A DNA stretch of 51,928 nt, taken from positions 1 to 51,928 of the forward strand of contig NZ_JAQMSD010000053.1 in NCBI RefSeq assembly GCF_028330525.1, written 5' to 3'. Shown here in pieces: positions 26,887 through 35,376 of this stretch (position 1 is its first letter; the number at the start of each line of letters is the position of its first letter). The notes below the pieces were generated by a model. That model was not told where the DNA came from. It saw only the letters and a program-made list of their open reading frames with translations, and made no database searches. The stretch comes from Spirulina sp. CS-785/01. Lineage in GTDB: Bacteria; Cyanobacteriota; Cyanobacteriia; Cyanobacteriales; Spirulinaceae. The translations under genes and the position numbers were made by a program.

Positions 26887-28254
26887 TTAGCGGTGTCTAT
26901 AATAGCGGTTTAACACTGGGAGTAAACTGTACCACTGATCGTCCTTGTCTAAAAAACCCCGTCTGCTGAGGGATTGTAGTGCATTGATTAAATCTGACGT
27001 GGCTAAGGAAGAATTTTCTTTTAATGTTGACAAACTGATTGGTTTATCAGTTTGAGATAATAAAGATAGGACTGCTTTTTCACTCTTGGAGATGCGATCG
27101 CACTGTTGCTGTACTATATCCTGTAAATCTTCCGGTAAAGGTTGAGTATCATCAATTAATAATTCAATCACACTCTCTCCCAATTCGTGAATGAGATTAG
27201 CAATAATCTTCAACCATAATGGACTTCCTCCACAAGAGCAAATCAAATTTTTCCATTGTTTACTTTCTGTTAAACCATAATCTTGTAAGATTTTACAACT
27301 GGTTTCAAAATCTAATCCGGTTAATTGTAAACTATAATTAGGCAGAAAATGATTATGCTTATTTTGATTTAACTCTTTGGGAACTTGCCAACCAATTAAA
27401 ATAAAACAACTTTGAGAGTTTAATCTTTCAATTTTTTTAAAGAATGCACGATACTCTTGATAATTAACTTTATATTTACCAGCCAATTTACCACTTTCAA
27501 AAAGATTCTGAAGATCGTCAAACACCACCAAACAGCGATGAGCTTGTAAAGACTTGGTAAAAGACTGATAAGGTAAATGTCTTGAAGAAGTGGGCGAAAA
27601 AAAAGCCGTTTTCCAGTAAGATTTAAACTCACTCACAGAAGTTAAGGGATCGAGACTATACCACATAACATATTCAAACTGATCCTTAATCTCCTCAATC
27701 AATTTAACCGTTAACGCTGTTTTCCCCACCCCACTCATCCCAGTCAGTTTAACAAGACGACTTTGGTGTTGTAATATCCAAGTTTTTAGCTTATTAAGTT
27801 CCGAGGTGCGATTATAGAACACCCCCAAGTCTGGCATCTGACTTAAATCATAGTAAACGGGTTTAGGTTCACTTAGACTAACTTCTTCCTCATGGGATAA
27901 AGGCCAATGGGGTGTATCGAGTGGGGGGGTCTTATCTCCACAGGTATTCAAACTACCGTTAGCGGCAATATCTTGATCCAGGTTTAGACTATTAGCATTC
28001 TGCAATCTTTCCATCGCAGTACGAAAATTCTTTTTACTAATATTTTCACCGACTTTCTCAGAAATAACGCGCCATAACTCCGACCCCATATTCCGCACAC
28101 TGCTCTCAGAACAGTTAAATTCCTTAGCGATTTGCTTATATGCCTTATGTTCCAACGTCCCCCGCAAAATCGCTTCTTGCAAATCATTCAGATGCTGATC
28201 AGTCTGAGCATACACCAGTTTATCCGCCAGATTTAATATTTCTTTAAGATTCAT
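26887..28254 (-). CDS. STAND/NB-ARC-like ATPase with VMAP-type N-terminal HTH
   Basis: This 455-aa protein looks like a compact STAND-class switch ATPase. Residues 1-85 form a helical, HTH-like domain (YKQIAKEFNCSESSVRNMGS) resembling the N-terminal domain of vWA-MoxR-associated proteins. An NTPase core follows: Walker A GMSGVGKT (172-179), Walker B CLVVFDD (241-247) and the GLPL-like CGGSPLWL (341-348), then a winged-helix segment to the end. No WD40, TPR or pentapeptide sensor array follows, so it is shorter than most relatives. It is divergent from the Hsp70 operon across 338 bp and probably acts as its regulator or sensor; that is inference. A fragment of a second copy lies at 35306-35353. 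Confidence 0.75.
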   Translation of the reverse strand: MNLKEILNLADKLVYAQTDQHLNDLQEAILRGTLEHKAYKQIAKEFNCSESSVRNMGSELWRVISEKVGENISKKNFRTAMERLQNANSLNLDQDIAANGSLNTCGDKTPPLDTPHWPLSHEEEVSLSEPKPVYYDLSQMPDLGVFYNRTSELNKLKTWILQHQSRLVKLTGMSGVGKTALTVKLIEEIKDQFEYVMWYSLDPLTSVSEFKSYWKTAFFSPTSSRHLPYQSFTKSLQAHRCLVVFDDLQNLFESGKLAGKYKVNYQEYRAFFKKIERLNSQSCFILIGWQVPKELNQNKHNHFLPNYSLQLTGLDFETSCKILQDYGLTESKQWKNLICSCGGSPLWLKIIANLIHELGESVIELLIDDTQPLPEDLQDIVQQQCDRISKSEKAVLSLLSQTDKPISLSTLKENSSLATSDLINALQSLSRRGFLDKDDQWYSLLPVLNRYYRHR

Positions 28255-28592
28255 ACCGAATAGACACTACAGGATTTTTCCAAATTTTAACGTACTTTTT
28301 TAGATTCTTCCAGACTATTTTGTATATTTTTGTATAAAACTGTAACCCAAGGTGTAGAAATTTGGACAATGCAAAGGACAAAGTTGTACTTTTTGGGACT
28401 GGACAAACCTGTTGTATCTACGAGAGACTGAGATAGAAAGAAGAAAAATCATCATTAATCGGGTTTAAATTTTCTGGCTTAGAGCTTGGTGATACTACGT
28501 AAATTTTCAGAAAATACGAGAATGCACTTAAATTTCATCCTGCCAAGGATAACAATAACTACTAAAATCACGAAAGTATGAGGATAAGTTAG
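28255..28592. other. Divergent intergenic region of the defence-like cluster
   Basis: This AT-rich 338-bp region separates the STAND ATPase and Hsp70 start codons and should contain both promoters. I see no pair of consensus hexamers that I would defend. GAGGA at 28580-28584, 8 nt before the Hsp70 ATG, is its ribosome binding site. Confidence 0.5.
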
Positions 28593-30809
28593 ATGGGTAA
28601 TGTAGTGGGAATTGATCTAGGTACAACTAACTCGGTAACAGCATTTAAATGGAGTGATGAAGCGGAAGTTGTTACAGCAGAAGACAATTCTCCCCCAGAT
28701 CGTAAATTAACACGCTCGGTAGTGACTTTAGAAAATGACAAATTTTTAGTAGGTGACAAAGCATATAATCAACAGCGTCAGCATCCAGAAAAAGTGATTG
28801 TTTCTATCAAGCGCTTGATGGGACGAGGTTTTAGTGAACCTGTTGTTCAAGAACAATTATCTCGTTTTGAATACAAAATTAGTCAATTAACGAAGGGGAC
28901 TGATAATAGTCTTGCCGTTTGGTTAGATGGTTCAGAATACCAGCCTGAAGATATTTCGGCGGAAATTTTAAAAAAGGTAGTCCACAACGCTCAAGTTTAT
29001 CAAAAAAAGAATGGGAAAAAAGAGAAGATTACTCACGGTGTTGTGACGATTCCAGCTTATTTTAATGATAAACAACGGGAAGCAACACAAACGGCAGTAA
29101 CTAGAGCCGGTTTAGGATTATTAGAATTGCTGCCAGAACCAACAGCAGCAGCCATTTCTTATGGATTTAAACCCAACACTGATGATGTTCAAACAATTTT
29201 ATTATATGATTTCGGTGGAGGAACGTTTGACTCGTCTTTAATTACAGCATCAGGGAATCAATTCATTGAGTCGGGGAAGGCTGGTGATTTGTGGTTAGGA
29301 GGCGATGATATTGATCAAAAGCTCTTTGAATTGGTAAAACAAAAAGTGATGCAGGAAGAAGGGCTGGAGAATATTGATGCGCTAATTGAGCAAATGCCCC
29401 ATTATCATCGAGTTCGCTTTTTAGCCGATGTAAAAACTACGGTAGAGCAAGCTAAAATTGATTTAAGTCGTCAAAATAAAGCTCGAATTTTACCTTCAAC
29501 ACCTTTATTAGATGATCTAGGAATGACGATTCCTATCGAGTTGGAGATTACGCGCCAAGAGTTTGAAGCAATTATTTTGCCTTTAGTTGAACGGACGATC
29601 GCAATTTGTAAAGACACTCTCAAATATTCTGAATATCCTGCCGATATGGTGGATATTGTCTTGCTAGTAGGTGGGTCTTCTCAAATCCCCTTAGTCCAGC
29701 AAAAAGTCCGCGAAGCATTTGGGGCTGATAAAGTAGTGGTTCATCCTCGTCCTATGTATGCAGTTGCAGAAGGTGCAGCTATGGTGGCCGCAGGATTAAC
29801 TGAAAAAGTTTCTACCGTATCTCGTGATTATTTTATCGAATTGGTGGATGAACCGCGCTATAAATTCATTAGTCAAGGGGATATTCTTCCGGTCACTATC
29901 TCTCATACTTTCCGTACAGAGGCTGATGGACAAGGATTAATTCATTTTAAATTTTATAGTCCGGATCGCGTCAGAGAAAATATTGATAAGCAGAATCAGG
30001 ATGAACGGATTGGAGAAATGTGGTTGGCTTTAGACCACCCTTATCCACGGGGTACAGAGGTTTCCGTCACCGCAGAATTAGATGAAAAAAATGGTTCTCT
30101 ACAAATTACTGCGGCTCTCAAAAATAATCCGGCAGTCCGAGTCAGTTGTTCTTTCTCTCGTGGTGGAGAAGATGAAGAACTGGCTAAGGAGGTTGAGCAG
30201 ACTATTCAACAACTTAATGAAGAGGGGGATTTAACTGAACACGGGGTACAACGGGCTTACGAAATTGCAGGAGCAGCGATCGCAGCAACGAACCAAATTC
30301 GGGGGCAGGATAATAAACCACAAACGGATCGTATTGCTGCGGCTCAAGAGAAGCTACAAGAATTAAAAACGTTTGCTTCAGAAGATTACGATAAAGCCAA
30401 TTTATTCGTGCGTGAATTTGAGTTTTTACTAGAAGCGTGTTTCTTTCTTCTTCCTGATGCTCAAGGCACTCGAATAGAAAAGTTAACTCAACAACTCAAG
30501 GAGGCGATCGCTAACCATAATTTATCGGCTATTCAAAAACTGAACGAAGACGCAGAAAAAGAAGTCGAGAATTTGCCCGAAGAAGCAGTGATGCTCTTGG
30601 CTGCTAAAGATGCGATCGCTACTGCTCATACCGTGAACCCTACTCACGCCAATGTCATGGTTGATAAATTCTCCCGTGTAGTTGCGGCCATGAAAGCGCA
30701 GAATGGTTCTGAAGCTAATCGACTTTGGAAAGAACTTGTCCCCGATGTTCTCAAATATAGCAATCAAGAAGTCTCGACTGGAAGTATTGCTACAGGAATC
30801 ACACGATGA
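28593..30809 (+). CDS. Hsp70 (DnaK-family) chaperone of a defence-like operon
   Basis: This 738-aa protein has an intact Hsp70 ATPase domain: phosphate loop GIDLGTTNS (6-14), VVTIPAYFND (150-159), EPTAAAISYG, DFGGGTFD (206-213) and LVGGSSQIP. The order matches DnaK, but many positions differ (for example GTFDSSLI), and the C-terminal region beyond residue 410 is diverged and extended with charged helices, so it is a specialised Hsp70 rather than the housekeeping DnaK. It begins the operon, after a good GAGGA site, and overlaps the next gene by ATGA. A J-like protein and a GrpE-like factor further down complete a dedicated chaperone cycle. I infer a role in activating or remodelling other products of the operon. 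Confidence 0.9.
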   Translation: MGNVVGIDLGTTNSVTAFKWSDEAEVVTAEDNSPPDRKLTRSVVTLENDKFLVGDKAYNQQRQHPEKVIVSIKRLMGRGFSEPVVQEQLSRFEYKISQLTKGTDNSLAVWLDGSEYQPEDISAEILKKVVHNAQVYQKKNGKKEKITHGVVTIPAYFNDKQREATQTAVTRAGLGLLELLPEPTAAAISYGFKPNTDDVQTILLYDFGGGTFDSSLITASGNQFIESGKAGDLWLGGDDIDQKLFELVKQKVMQEEGLENIDALIEQMPHYHRVRFLADVKTTVEQAKIDLSRQNKARILPSTPLLDDLGMTIPIELEITRQEFEAIILPLVERTIAICKDTLKYSEYPADMVDIVLLVGGSSQIPLVQQKVREAFGADKVVVHPRPMYAVAEGAAMVAAGLTEKVSTVSRDYFIELVDEPRYKFISQGDILPVTISHTFRTEADGQGLIHFKFYSPDRVRENIDKQNQDERIGEMWLALDHPYPRGTEVSVTAELDEKNGSLQITAALKNNPAVRVSCSFSRGGEDEELAKEVEQTIQQLNEEGDLTEHGVQRAYEIAGAAIAATNQIRGQDNKPQTDRIAAAQEKLQELKTFASEDYDKANLFVREFEFLLEACFFLLPDAQGTRIEKLTQQLKEAIANHNLSAIQKLNEDAEKEVENLPEEAVMLLAAKDAIATAHTVNPTHANVMVDKFSRVVAAMKAQNGSEANRLWKELVPDVLKYSNQEVSTGSIATGITR

Positions 30810-31339
30810 AAACCTCTCTCACTTGTCCAGTTTGCGATCGTCCGCAAATCGAAGGTAATACTTGCCCCAACTGCGAAACGGATTTATCTCTCATCCGTCA
30901 ACTCATGGAGTTGCCCGTTGTATCTACTCCGTCCAAACCTCCCAAACTTACCTCTTGGGTACTAATTGCTGTTGCTCTCATCCTCCTCTTATTCGGAGTT
31001 GGCGTAGGTGCAGTGGGAAATGCAGTTTATGTACAGCAACAAGACACCTCCATTGCCACCAATTCTCCGACTCAACCCTCTCTAGTCTCTCCACCCAACC
31101 CAGTTTCACCCTTACCAACCATTACCCCAAACGATGAACAATCCTCCCCCACCTGTGGTGGCTTTTATTACCAAGTAAGACGGGGTGATTCTATATCGCG
31201 CATTGCTTTAAAGCTATATGGCAATGGAACTTTATGGCCACGCATTGTCAATGCAAATCCTCAATTACAAGGTCGAGAAAATACGTTAAAAATTGGTGAA
31301 CTATTATTCGTCCCAAACTTGGAGAAAAATTGCTCATGA
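30806..31339 (+). CDS. Zinc-ribbon, transmembrane, LysM protein
   Basis: The 177-aa product has three parts. An N-terminal zinc ribbon carries two CxxC pairs (CPVCDRPQ, CPNCETDL, residues 6-27). A single transmembrane helix follows (about 49-72, WVLIAVALILLLFGVG). After a Pro/Ser/Thr-rich linker comes a LysM domain (YYQVRRGDSISRIALKLYG to FVPN, about 125-172). I infer cytoplasmic zinc ribbon and periplasmic, peptidoglycan-binding LysM. It overlaps Hsp70 by 4 bp and the next gene by about 4 bp, so all three are coupled. It could tether the cytosolic chaperone to the envelope. The exact function is unknown. Confidence 0.8.
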   Translation: MKTSLTCPVCDRPQIEGNTCPNCETDLSLIRQLMELPVVSTPSKPPKLTSWVLIAVALILLLFGVGVGAVGNAVYVQQQDTSIATNSPTQPSLVSPPNPVSPLPTITPNDEQSSPTCGGFYYQVRRGDSISRIALKLYGNGTLWPRIVNANPQLQGRENTLKIGELLFVPNLEKNCS

Positions 31340-34059
31340 TGTTAAACTTTTTGAATGGTTTAAGCAAACTTTTATTAGGAGTTGAGCTTTTAGAACTCTC
31401 TCGTCAAGCCTCTTACTCAAAATCCCAATTCCAGCACGCCCAACAGCTTGCCCAGCAAAAAAGATTTAATGAAGCGATTGCGATAGGAGAAGAGATTCTA
31501 AGTTTTTGGTCTCCTTGTCACTCTATTTTTCAACATTTTCTTTATCGGGTTTGGGGAGGTAATTTATTACAAAAAGTCCAATATTACTTGGGTGAGTGGC
31601 ACAAGAAACGTCTGGAAGTCGAACAGTTAATCCAGTCTGCGAATTCAATTTTAGAGACAGAAACTGAATATTTACCCAATCCACAAGCACTCTCTAATGC
31701 TTTAAAATTGTACCAAACTGCCTATTCTAAGCACGAAGATAGGCAAATTCAGCAAGCAATGAAAAGATGTCACAATCTTTTCCAGTGGCGGCAGCAGTAT
31801 CAGTCTCTTGTCACGGAAGCGAAACAGCTCGCTCAAGATAAATTCTTCCAGCAAGCCTATTCCTACTACCAAGAAGCTGAAAGGATTTTTGCAACTGATG
31901 AGGTACAGACTGGTCTTATTCATGTTGCTACTCAACTAGAGCGAGAAAAGAGTTTTGAATCTTCATTAAGTGAAGTCTATCAGCTATCTCAGGAAGGCAA
32001 CTTTACAAAAGCGATCACTGTATTAGAAGCAGCGTTATCTCAATTTCCGCGTTCTGATGGACAGAAACTATTAGCCCACTTAAAAGCAGTTGCACAAGGA
32101 ATTGCACTTTTTCAAGCTGGAATTAATGCAGAAAAACAAGGTGATTTCAACACAGCATTTTATAAGTATCTAGAAGTTCAAAAATTATTACCTGATATTA
32201 AAGAATCTTGCCTTGCTAAAGGGAGTGCTGCCATTCAAATGAAACGGTGGAATCAGGCCATTTCTTGTATCAAAGAAGTAAATGGAGAAAAAGGAAACTA
32301 TATTCGGGGATTTGCTTATGCCAAACAAGGTGATTGGCAACAGGCGAAGCGGGAATGGCAATCACTGACTCACCCTCAAGTTAAACCACAACGGGAGCTT
32401 TTGGGGCGTTTCGTGGAACGAGAACGCTTACTCATGTTACAAGAAATTGAGCAATTGGTTGATAATGAATGCTTAATCAAGGCTCAATATGTGAGTTCTG
32501 ACTATCTTCGGAAATTTGGTAGTGATGAACAGGTTGAAAGGAATCTCTCAAAACATATTCAACCTCGTCTAGATAGAGCAGTTTGGAAAAGTGGTGACTG
32601 GGGTGAAATTGCTAAATTTGCTGAAAATCAATGGCTACCAAATCGGGATATTGTGTCTCTGCATAATTGGGCGATCGCAGCTTACTATCATGCTCAAATC
32701 GATTGGACTCAATTAGAGGGGTTTATTGTTTCTTGGTCAACCGCGATCGTTAATCTCAACAAAGACCCTTCTTTAAAAAGTTTACCTTGGCGAAACTTTA
32801 TCAACACAGAATCAGAAACCGTTGCATCACATCTCCAAAAAATATTAGAAGATAGTATTGATGCTTTGAAAGATACCCCCTTAAAAAATTATTTACATTT
32901 CCGGGATATTTATCGTCGAGAAATGGCTGCTCTTCGCTTTCTGAAAGCCAACCCAATTTCTGCACCACAATTTAACAACTTATCTTTAACTCCGGGGTGT
33001 TGGAAACGTAGCTCTATTTCTACCCAAATTAACATAAACATCCCTGATAAAACGGTAGCATCCCTCTATACTAATTGGGGATTAGCCGTTGCTGCTTGTC
33101 TAGAAGAAGACACAGAGCGTGCGATGCAAATTAAACCTAAAACGCTACCTAATCATAGCACCGAAAAATTTGCCCAAGCATTGGTTTCTTACTATGAAGG
33201 TCGGCATTATCTTCAACACCAACAATGGCGAGATGCCATATCACCACTTAAACAAGCTCGTCAAGAAATTCAAAAAAACACGGATTGGAAACAAGAAATA
33301 GACCAACTTTGCCAAAAACAACGTTACGCAATTTCTGATTTTAAAGAACATTTAGCATTTGCGGAATTTTGGTATTACTTTTTAGGGAGTCCATCAGCTA
33401 GAAGTTATCTTGCAGAATATAAAGCTGAAAAGATTCGAGAAGAATTGGTCGCAAATGACATTAGTGAAGCTCAAGCATCACGCGAACTAGACAAACTGCG
33501 GAAAATAGATGCTGAAAATCCTGTGGTTTTAGATCTCGCTGAACGAATTGAAGTAGCTCAAGAACTTCAGAAGATTGAAAAACTGATGAAAGGAAATAAC
33601 TTTGAAAAAGTCGTTCAACAAGCTAAAAAATCTCATCATCAGCAAGTTCGCACTTCGGTTGCTGAAATTGTACTTAAAATTTTTGTAGAAGGTTTTAGCA
33701 AGCGAGATTTTAGCCTTGAAGAAGTCATTAAATTAGGGGACTGGGCTTACGAGCTTTGCCCTGATAGTAAAGATGTGCAAGATATTTACAACATCAGTCA
33801 AGAATTCAAACCTGTCCAGAATTTAATGAAGCAAGAACGCTTTGAAGACGCAGTGCGTTATGCCAAGTTGTCTAGCTGTGAATATCTTAGAGATTATTTA
33901 GCAGATTTTTTAATGCTTAATCTCATTGATGGCTTAAAAACTAAGAGAATTCCACCAGAAGTTATTTATCAGATCGGGAAATTCATTTATGACTTGTGTC
34001 CTCATCATCCCGAATACCAAAAAATTTATTATGATTTAGGACTGATTAATTACTTTTAG
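31336..34059 (+). CDS. Large helical-repeat (TPR-like) scaffold protein
   Basis: I do not recognise a named family. The 907-aa protein is almost entirely helical, with TPR-like units (AQQLAQQKRFNEAIAIGEE, EGNFTKAITVLEAALSQFP, EGRHYLQHQQWRDAISPLKQA). Its C-terminal 155 residues contain a clear tandem duplication of about 75 residues: LMKGNNFEKVVQQAK to ELCPDSKDVQDIY, then LMKQERFEDAVRYAK to DLCPHHPEYQKIY. The start could be TTG 31330, ATG 31336 or ATG 31339; I use 31336, which gives an ATGA overlap with the previous gene. It likely serves as an interaction platform for Hsp70, the J-like protein or a trigger. Its stop overlaps the ribosome binding site of the next gene. Confidence 0.8.
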   Translation: MMLNFLNGLSKLLLGVELLELSRQASYSKSQFQHAQQLAQQKRFNEAIAIGEEILSFWSPCHSIFQHFLYRVWGGNLLQKVQYYLGEWHKKRLEVEQLIQSANSILETETEYLPNPQALSNALKLYQTAYSKHEDRQIQQAMKRCHNLFQWRQQYQSLVTEAKQLAQDKFFQQAYSYYQEAERIFATDEVQTGLIHVATQLEREKSFESSLSEVYQLSQEGNFTKAITVLEAALSQFPRSDGQKLLAHLKAVAQGIALFQAGINAEKQGDFNTAFYKYLEVQKLLPDIKESCLAKGSAAIQMKRWNQAISCIKEVNGEKGNYIRGFAYAKQGDWQQAKREWQSLTHPQVKPQRELLGRFVERERLLMLQEIEQLVDNECLIKAQYVSSDYLRKFGSDEQVERNLSKHIQPRLDRAVWKSGDWGEIAKFAENQWLPNRDIVSLHNWAIAAYYHAQIDWTQLEGFIVSWSTAIVNLNKDPSLKSLPWRNFINTESETVASHLQKILEDSIDALKDTPLKNYLHFRDIYRREMAALRFLKANPISAPQFNNLSLTPGCWKRSSISTQININIPDKTVASLYTNWGLAVAACLEEDTERAMQIKPKTLPNHSTEKFAQALVSYYEGRHYLQHQQWRDAISPLKQARQEIQKNTDWKQEIDQLCQKQRYAISDFKEHLAFAEFWYYFLGSPSARSYLAEYKAEKIREELVANDISEAQASRELDKLRKIDAENPVVLDLAERIEVAQELQKIEKLMKGNNFEKVVQQAKKSHHQQVRTSVAEIVLKIFVEGFSKRDFSLEEVIKLGDWAYELCPDSKDVQDIYNISQEFKPVQNLMKQERFEDAVRYAKLSSCEYLRDYLADFLMLNLIDGLKTKRIPPEVIYQIGKFIYDLCPHHPEYQKIYYDLGLINYF

Positions 34060-34069
34060 GAGGTTATTT

Positions 34070-34759
34070 GTGAACAATCAACCAGTGGCTCTGAATCCTT
34101 ATGATATTCTTGGGGTATCTCAAGGAGCATCGAAAGCGGAAATTACTAAAGCAGTGGCTATAGCCATGAAGCGCAAAGAGTATCCGCTTAAAGATATTGC
34201 CGAAGCCCAGAAAGTCTTAATGGACTCGGAAAAAAGAATTATTGCCGATTATTTACGACCGCTTTTACCTCCTATTCAAAGATTTAAGCGGCAGGATTTT
34301 TCTGCTCTTAATAGTCCCACACCTGAATTATCTTTTCTTAGTTCTTTTGGGGCTAATGAAGAAGTATTCCAAGCAGAAATCTCAACTTGGCTACAAGATG
34401 CTTATCAAAACATAGACTCATCTTTAGCCGAAGACTCAATTCAGTCAGAATATCTAACGCAAGAATTACCATCCGAGCAAGAGTTATCCGTCTCATTCAT
34501 CTTATCAGTTTTTAAAGGGCAAACAAACAATCAGCAAGAATCATCCTTCATCCCACATCAAAAACCAGAATTAAAAGTCAGTAGTTTAAATTTATTGGTT
34601 GATGCAATTCGCGTATTATTCTGGGTAGGTTTAGTGGGTAGTATTTTATTTTTACTCATCAAAATGCCCAATAGTGAACCTCAGCTACCCAAAGAGCCAA
34701 CTTCAGAAAACGTTTCACCGTCTCAATTCTTTCTAGCAATGCCTACTCAAAAAAAGTAA
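34070..34759 (+). CDS. J-like membrane protein lacking the HPD motif
   Basis: The 229-aa product begins with a J-domain-like segment, NPYDILGVSQGASKAEITKA, then AEAQKVLMDSEKR and ADYL, the pattern of J-domain helices I, II and IV. The HPD tripeptide between helices II and III is absent (KRKEYPLKDIAEA instead), so canonical stimulation of Hsp70 ATPase is doubtful. The middle is acidic and probably disordered; one transmembrane helix lies near residues 185-203 (VLFWVGLVGSILFLLI), close to the C-terminus. It starts with GTG at 34070, with AGGAGG (34058-34063) overlapping the upstream stop. It may dock Hsp70 at the membrane or compete with real J proteins. Confidence 0.75.
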   Translation: MNNQPVALNPYDILGVSQGASKAEITKAVAIAMKRKEYPLKDIAEAQKVLMDSEKRIIADYLRPLLPPIQRFKRQDFSALNSPTPELSFLSSFGANEEVFQAEISTWLQDAYQNIDSSLAEDSIQSEYLTQELPSEQELSVSFILSVFKGQTNNQQESSFIPHQKPELKVSSLNLLVDAIRVLFWVGLVGSILFLLIKMPNSEPQLPKEPTSENVSPSQFFLAMPTQKK

Positions 34760-34810
34760 AACTCTTTTGAGAGCAATAAAGATTAAACTGTCAGTAATAA
34801 CCTAAAAATA

Positions 34811-35302
34811 ATGGTCAATAATGAACCCAATTCCCAATTAAAGTTGAATAGTGAATTGCGAGATCAACTCGCCCATAAATTAGGCGTTCTCGAAAAGGAA
34901 AAAATGGCACTTCAACGAGAGTTGCGCGAACAAAAAGCACAAGCCACAGCCGCTAATGAAGACTTATTTTTAGAGTTATTAGATGTTTTTGATGCTATAG
35001 AATTTTTACTCAATTATATGAGAGAGCGTTCTGAACTCCCTCCACAGTTTATTGAGCGTTTACCGAAATCTCTCTCAATTGTAGAAAAAAAGTTATTAGG
35101 GGTACTTCATCGGCGGAAAGTTGAACCGATAGAGCTTAATGGGTCTGAACCCGATTTTCAATTATGCCGTGTTATTGAACGTGAAGAGCGTTCTGATCTA
35201 GATGATCAAACAATTACTAAAGTTGTCCGTCAAGGCTTTTGTTATGAAGATAAAGTTCTGCGTCCCATGGAAGTGATTACATCTAAAAAGGAATCAGAAT
35301 AG
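34811..35302 (+). CDS. GrpE-like nucleotide exchange factor
   Basis: The 163-aa protein has the GrpE plan: an N-terminal coiled coil (LEKEKMALQRELREQKAQA), a helix pair with LFLELLDVFDAIEFLL, and a small beta domain ending VVRQGFCYEDKVLRPMEV, close to the GrpE signature near its C-terminus. It would release ADP from the operon's Hsp70. Sequence is clearly diverged from housekeeping GrpE. It follows the J-like gene by 51 bp. Behind it, before the viperin gene, lies a relic of the STAND ATPase gene in reverse orientation. Confidence 0.87.
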   Translation: MVNNEPNSQLKLNSELRDQLAHKLGVLEKEKMALQRELREQKAQATAANEDLFLELLDVFDAIEFLLNYMRERSELPPQFIERLPKSLSIVEKKLLGVLHRRKVEPIELNGSEPDFQLCRVIEREERSDLDDQTITKVVRQGFCYEDKVLRPMEVITSKKESE

Positions 35303-35305
35303 AAA

Positions 35306-35353
35306 TTAGGTTTTAGCATACACCAGTTTATCAGCAAAGTTTAATAGTTTTTT
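35306..35353 (-). pseudogene. Relic of the 5' end of a STAND/VMAP-HTH ATPase gene
   Basis: On the minus strand this segment encodes KKLLNFADKLVYAKT then a stop, matching residues 4-18 of the ATPase at 26887-28254 (KEILNLADKLVYAQT) at 11 of 15 positions. The DNA stretch AGCATACACCAGTTTATC is identical in both. No ATG precedes it and the reading frame ends at once, so it is a remnant of a second copy that once stood between grpE and viperin. Confidence 0.75.
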
Positions 35354-35376
35354 AGAAAAATATTACAACAGAACCC

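Noticed and set aside
28593..30809. Hsp70 gene as the housekeeping dnaK with grpE at 34811 as housekeeping grpE
   Set aside because: Both are clearly diverged, embedded in a defence-type operon, and the J-like partner lacks HPD; standard dnaK-grpE loci look different.
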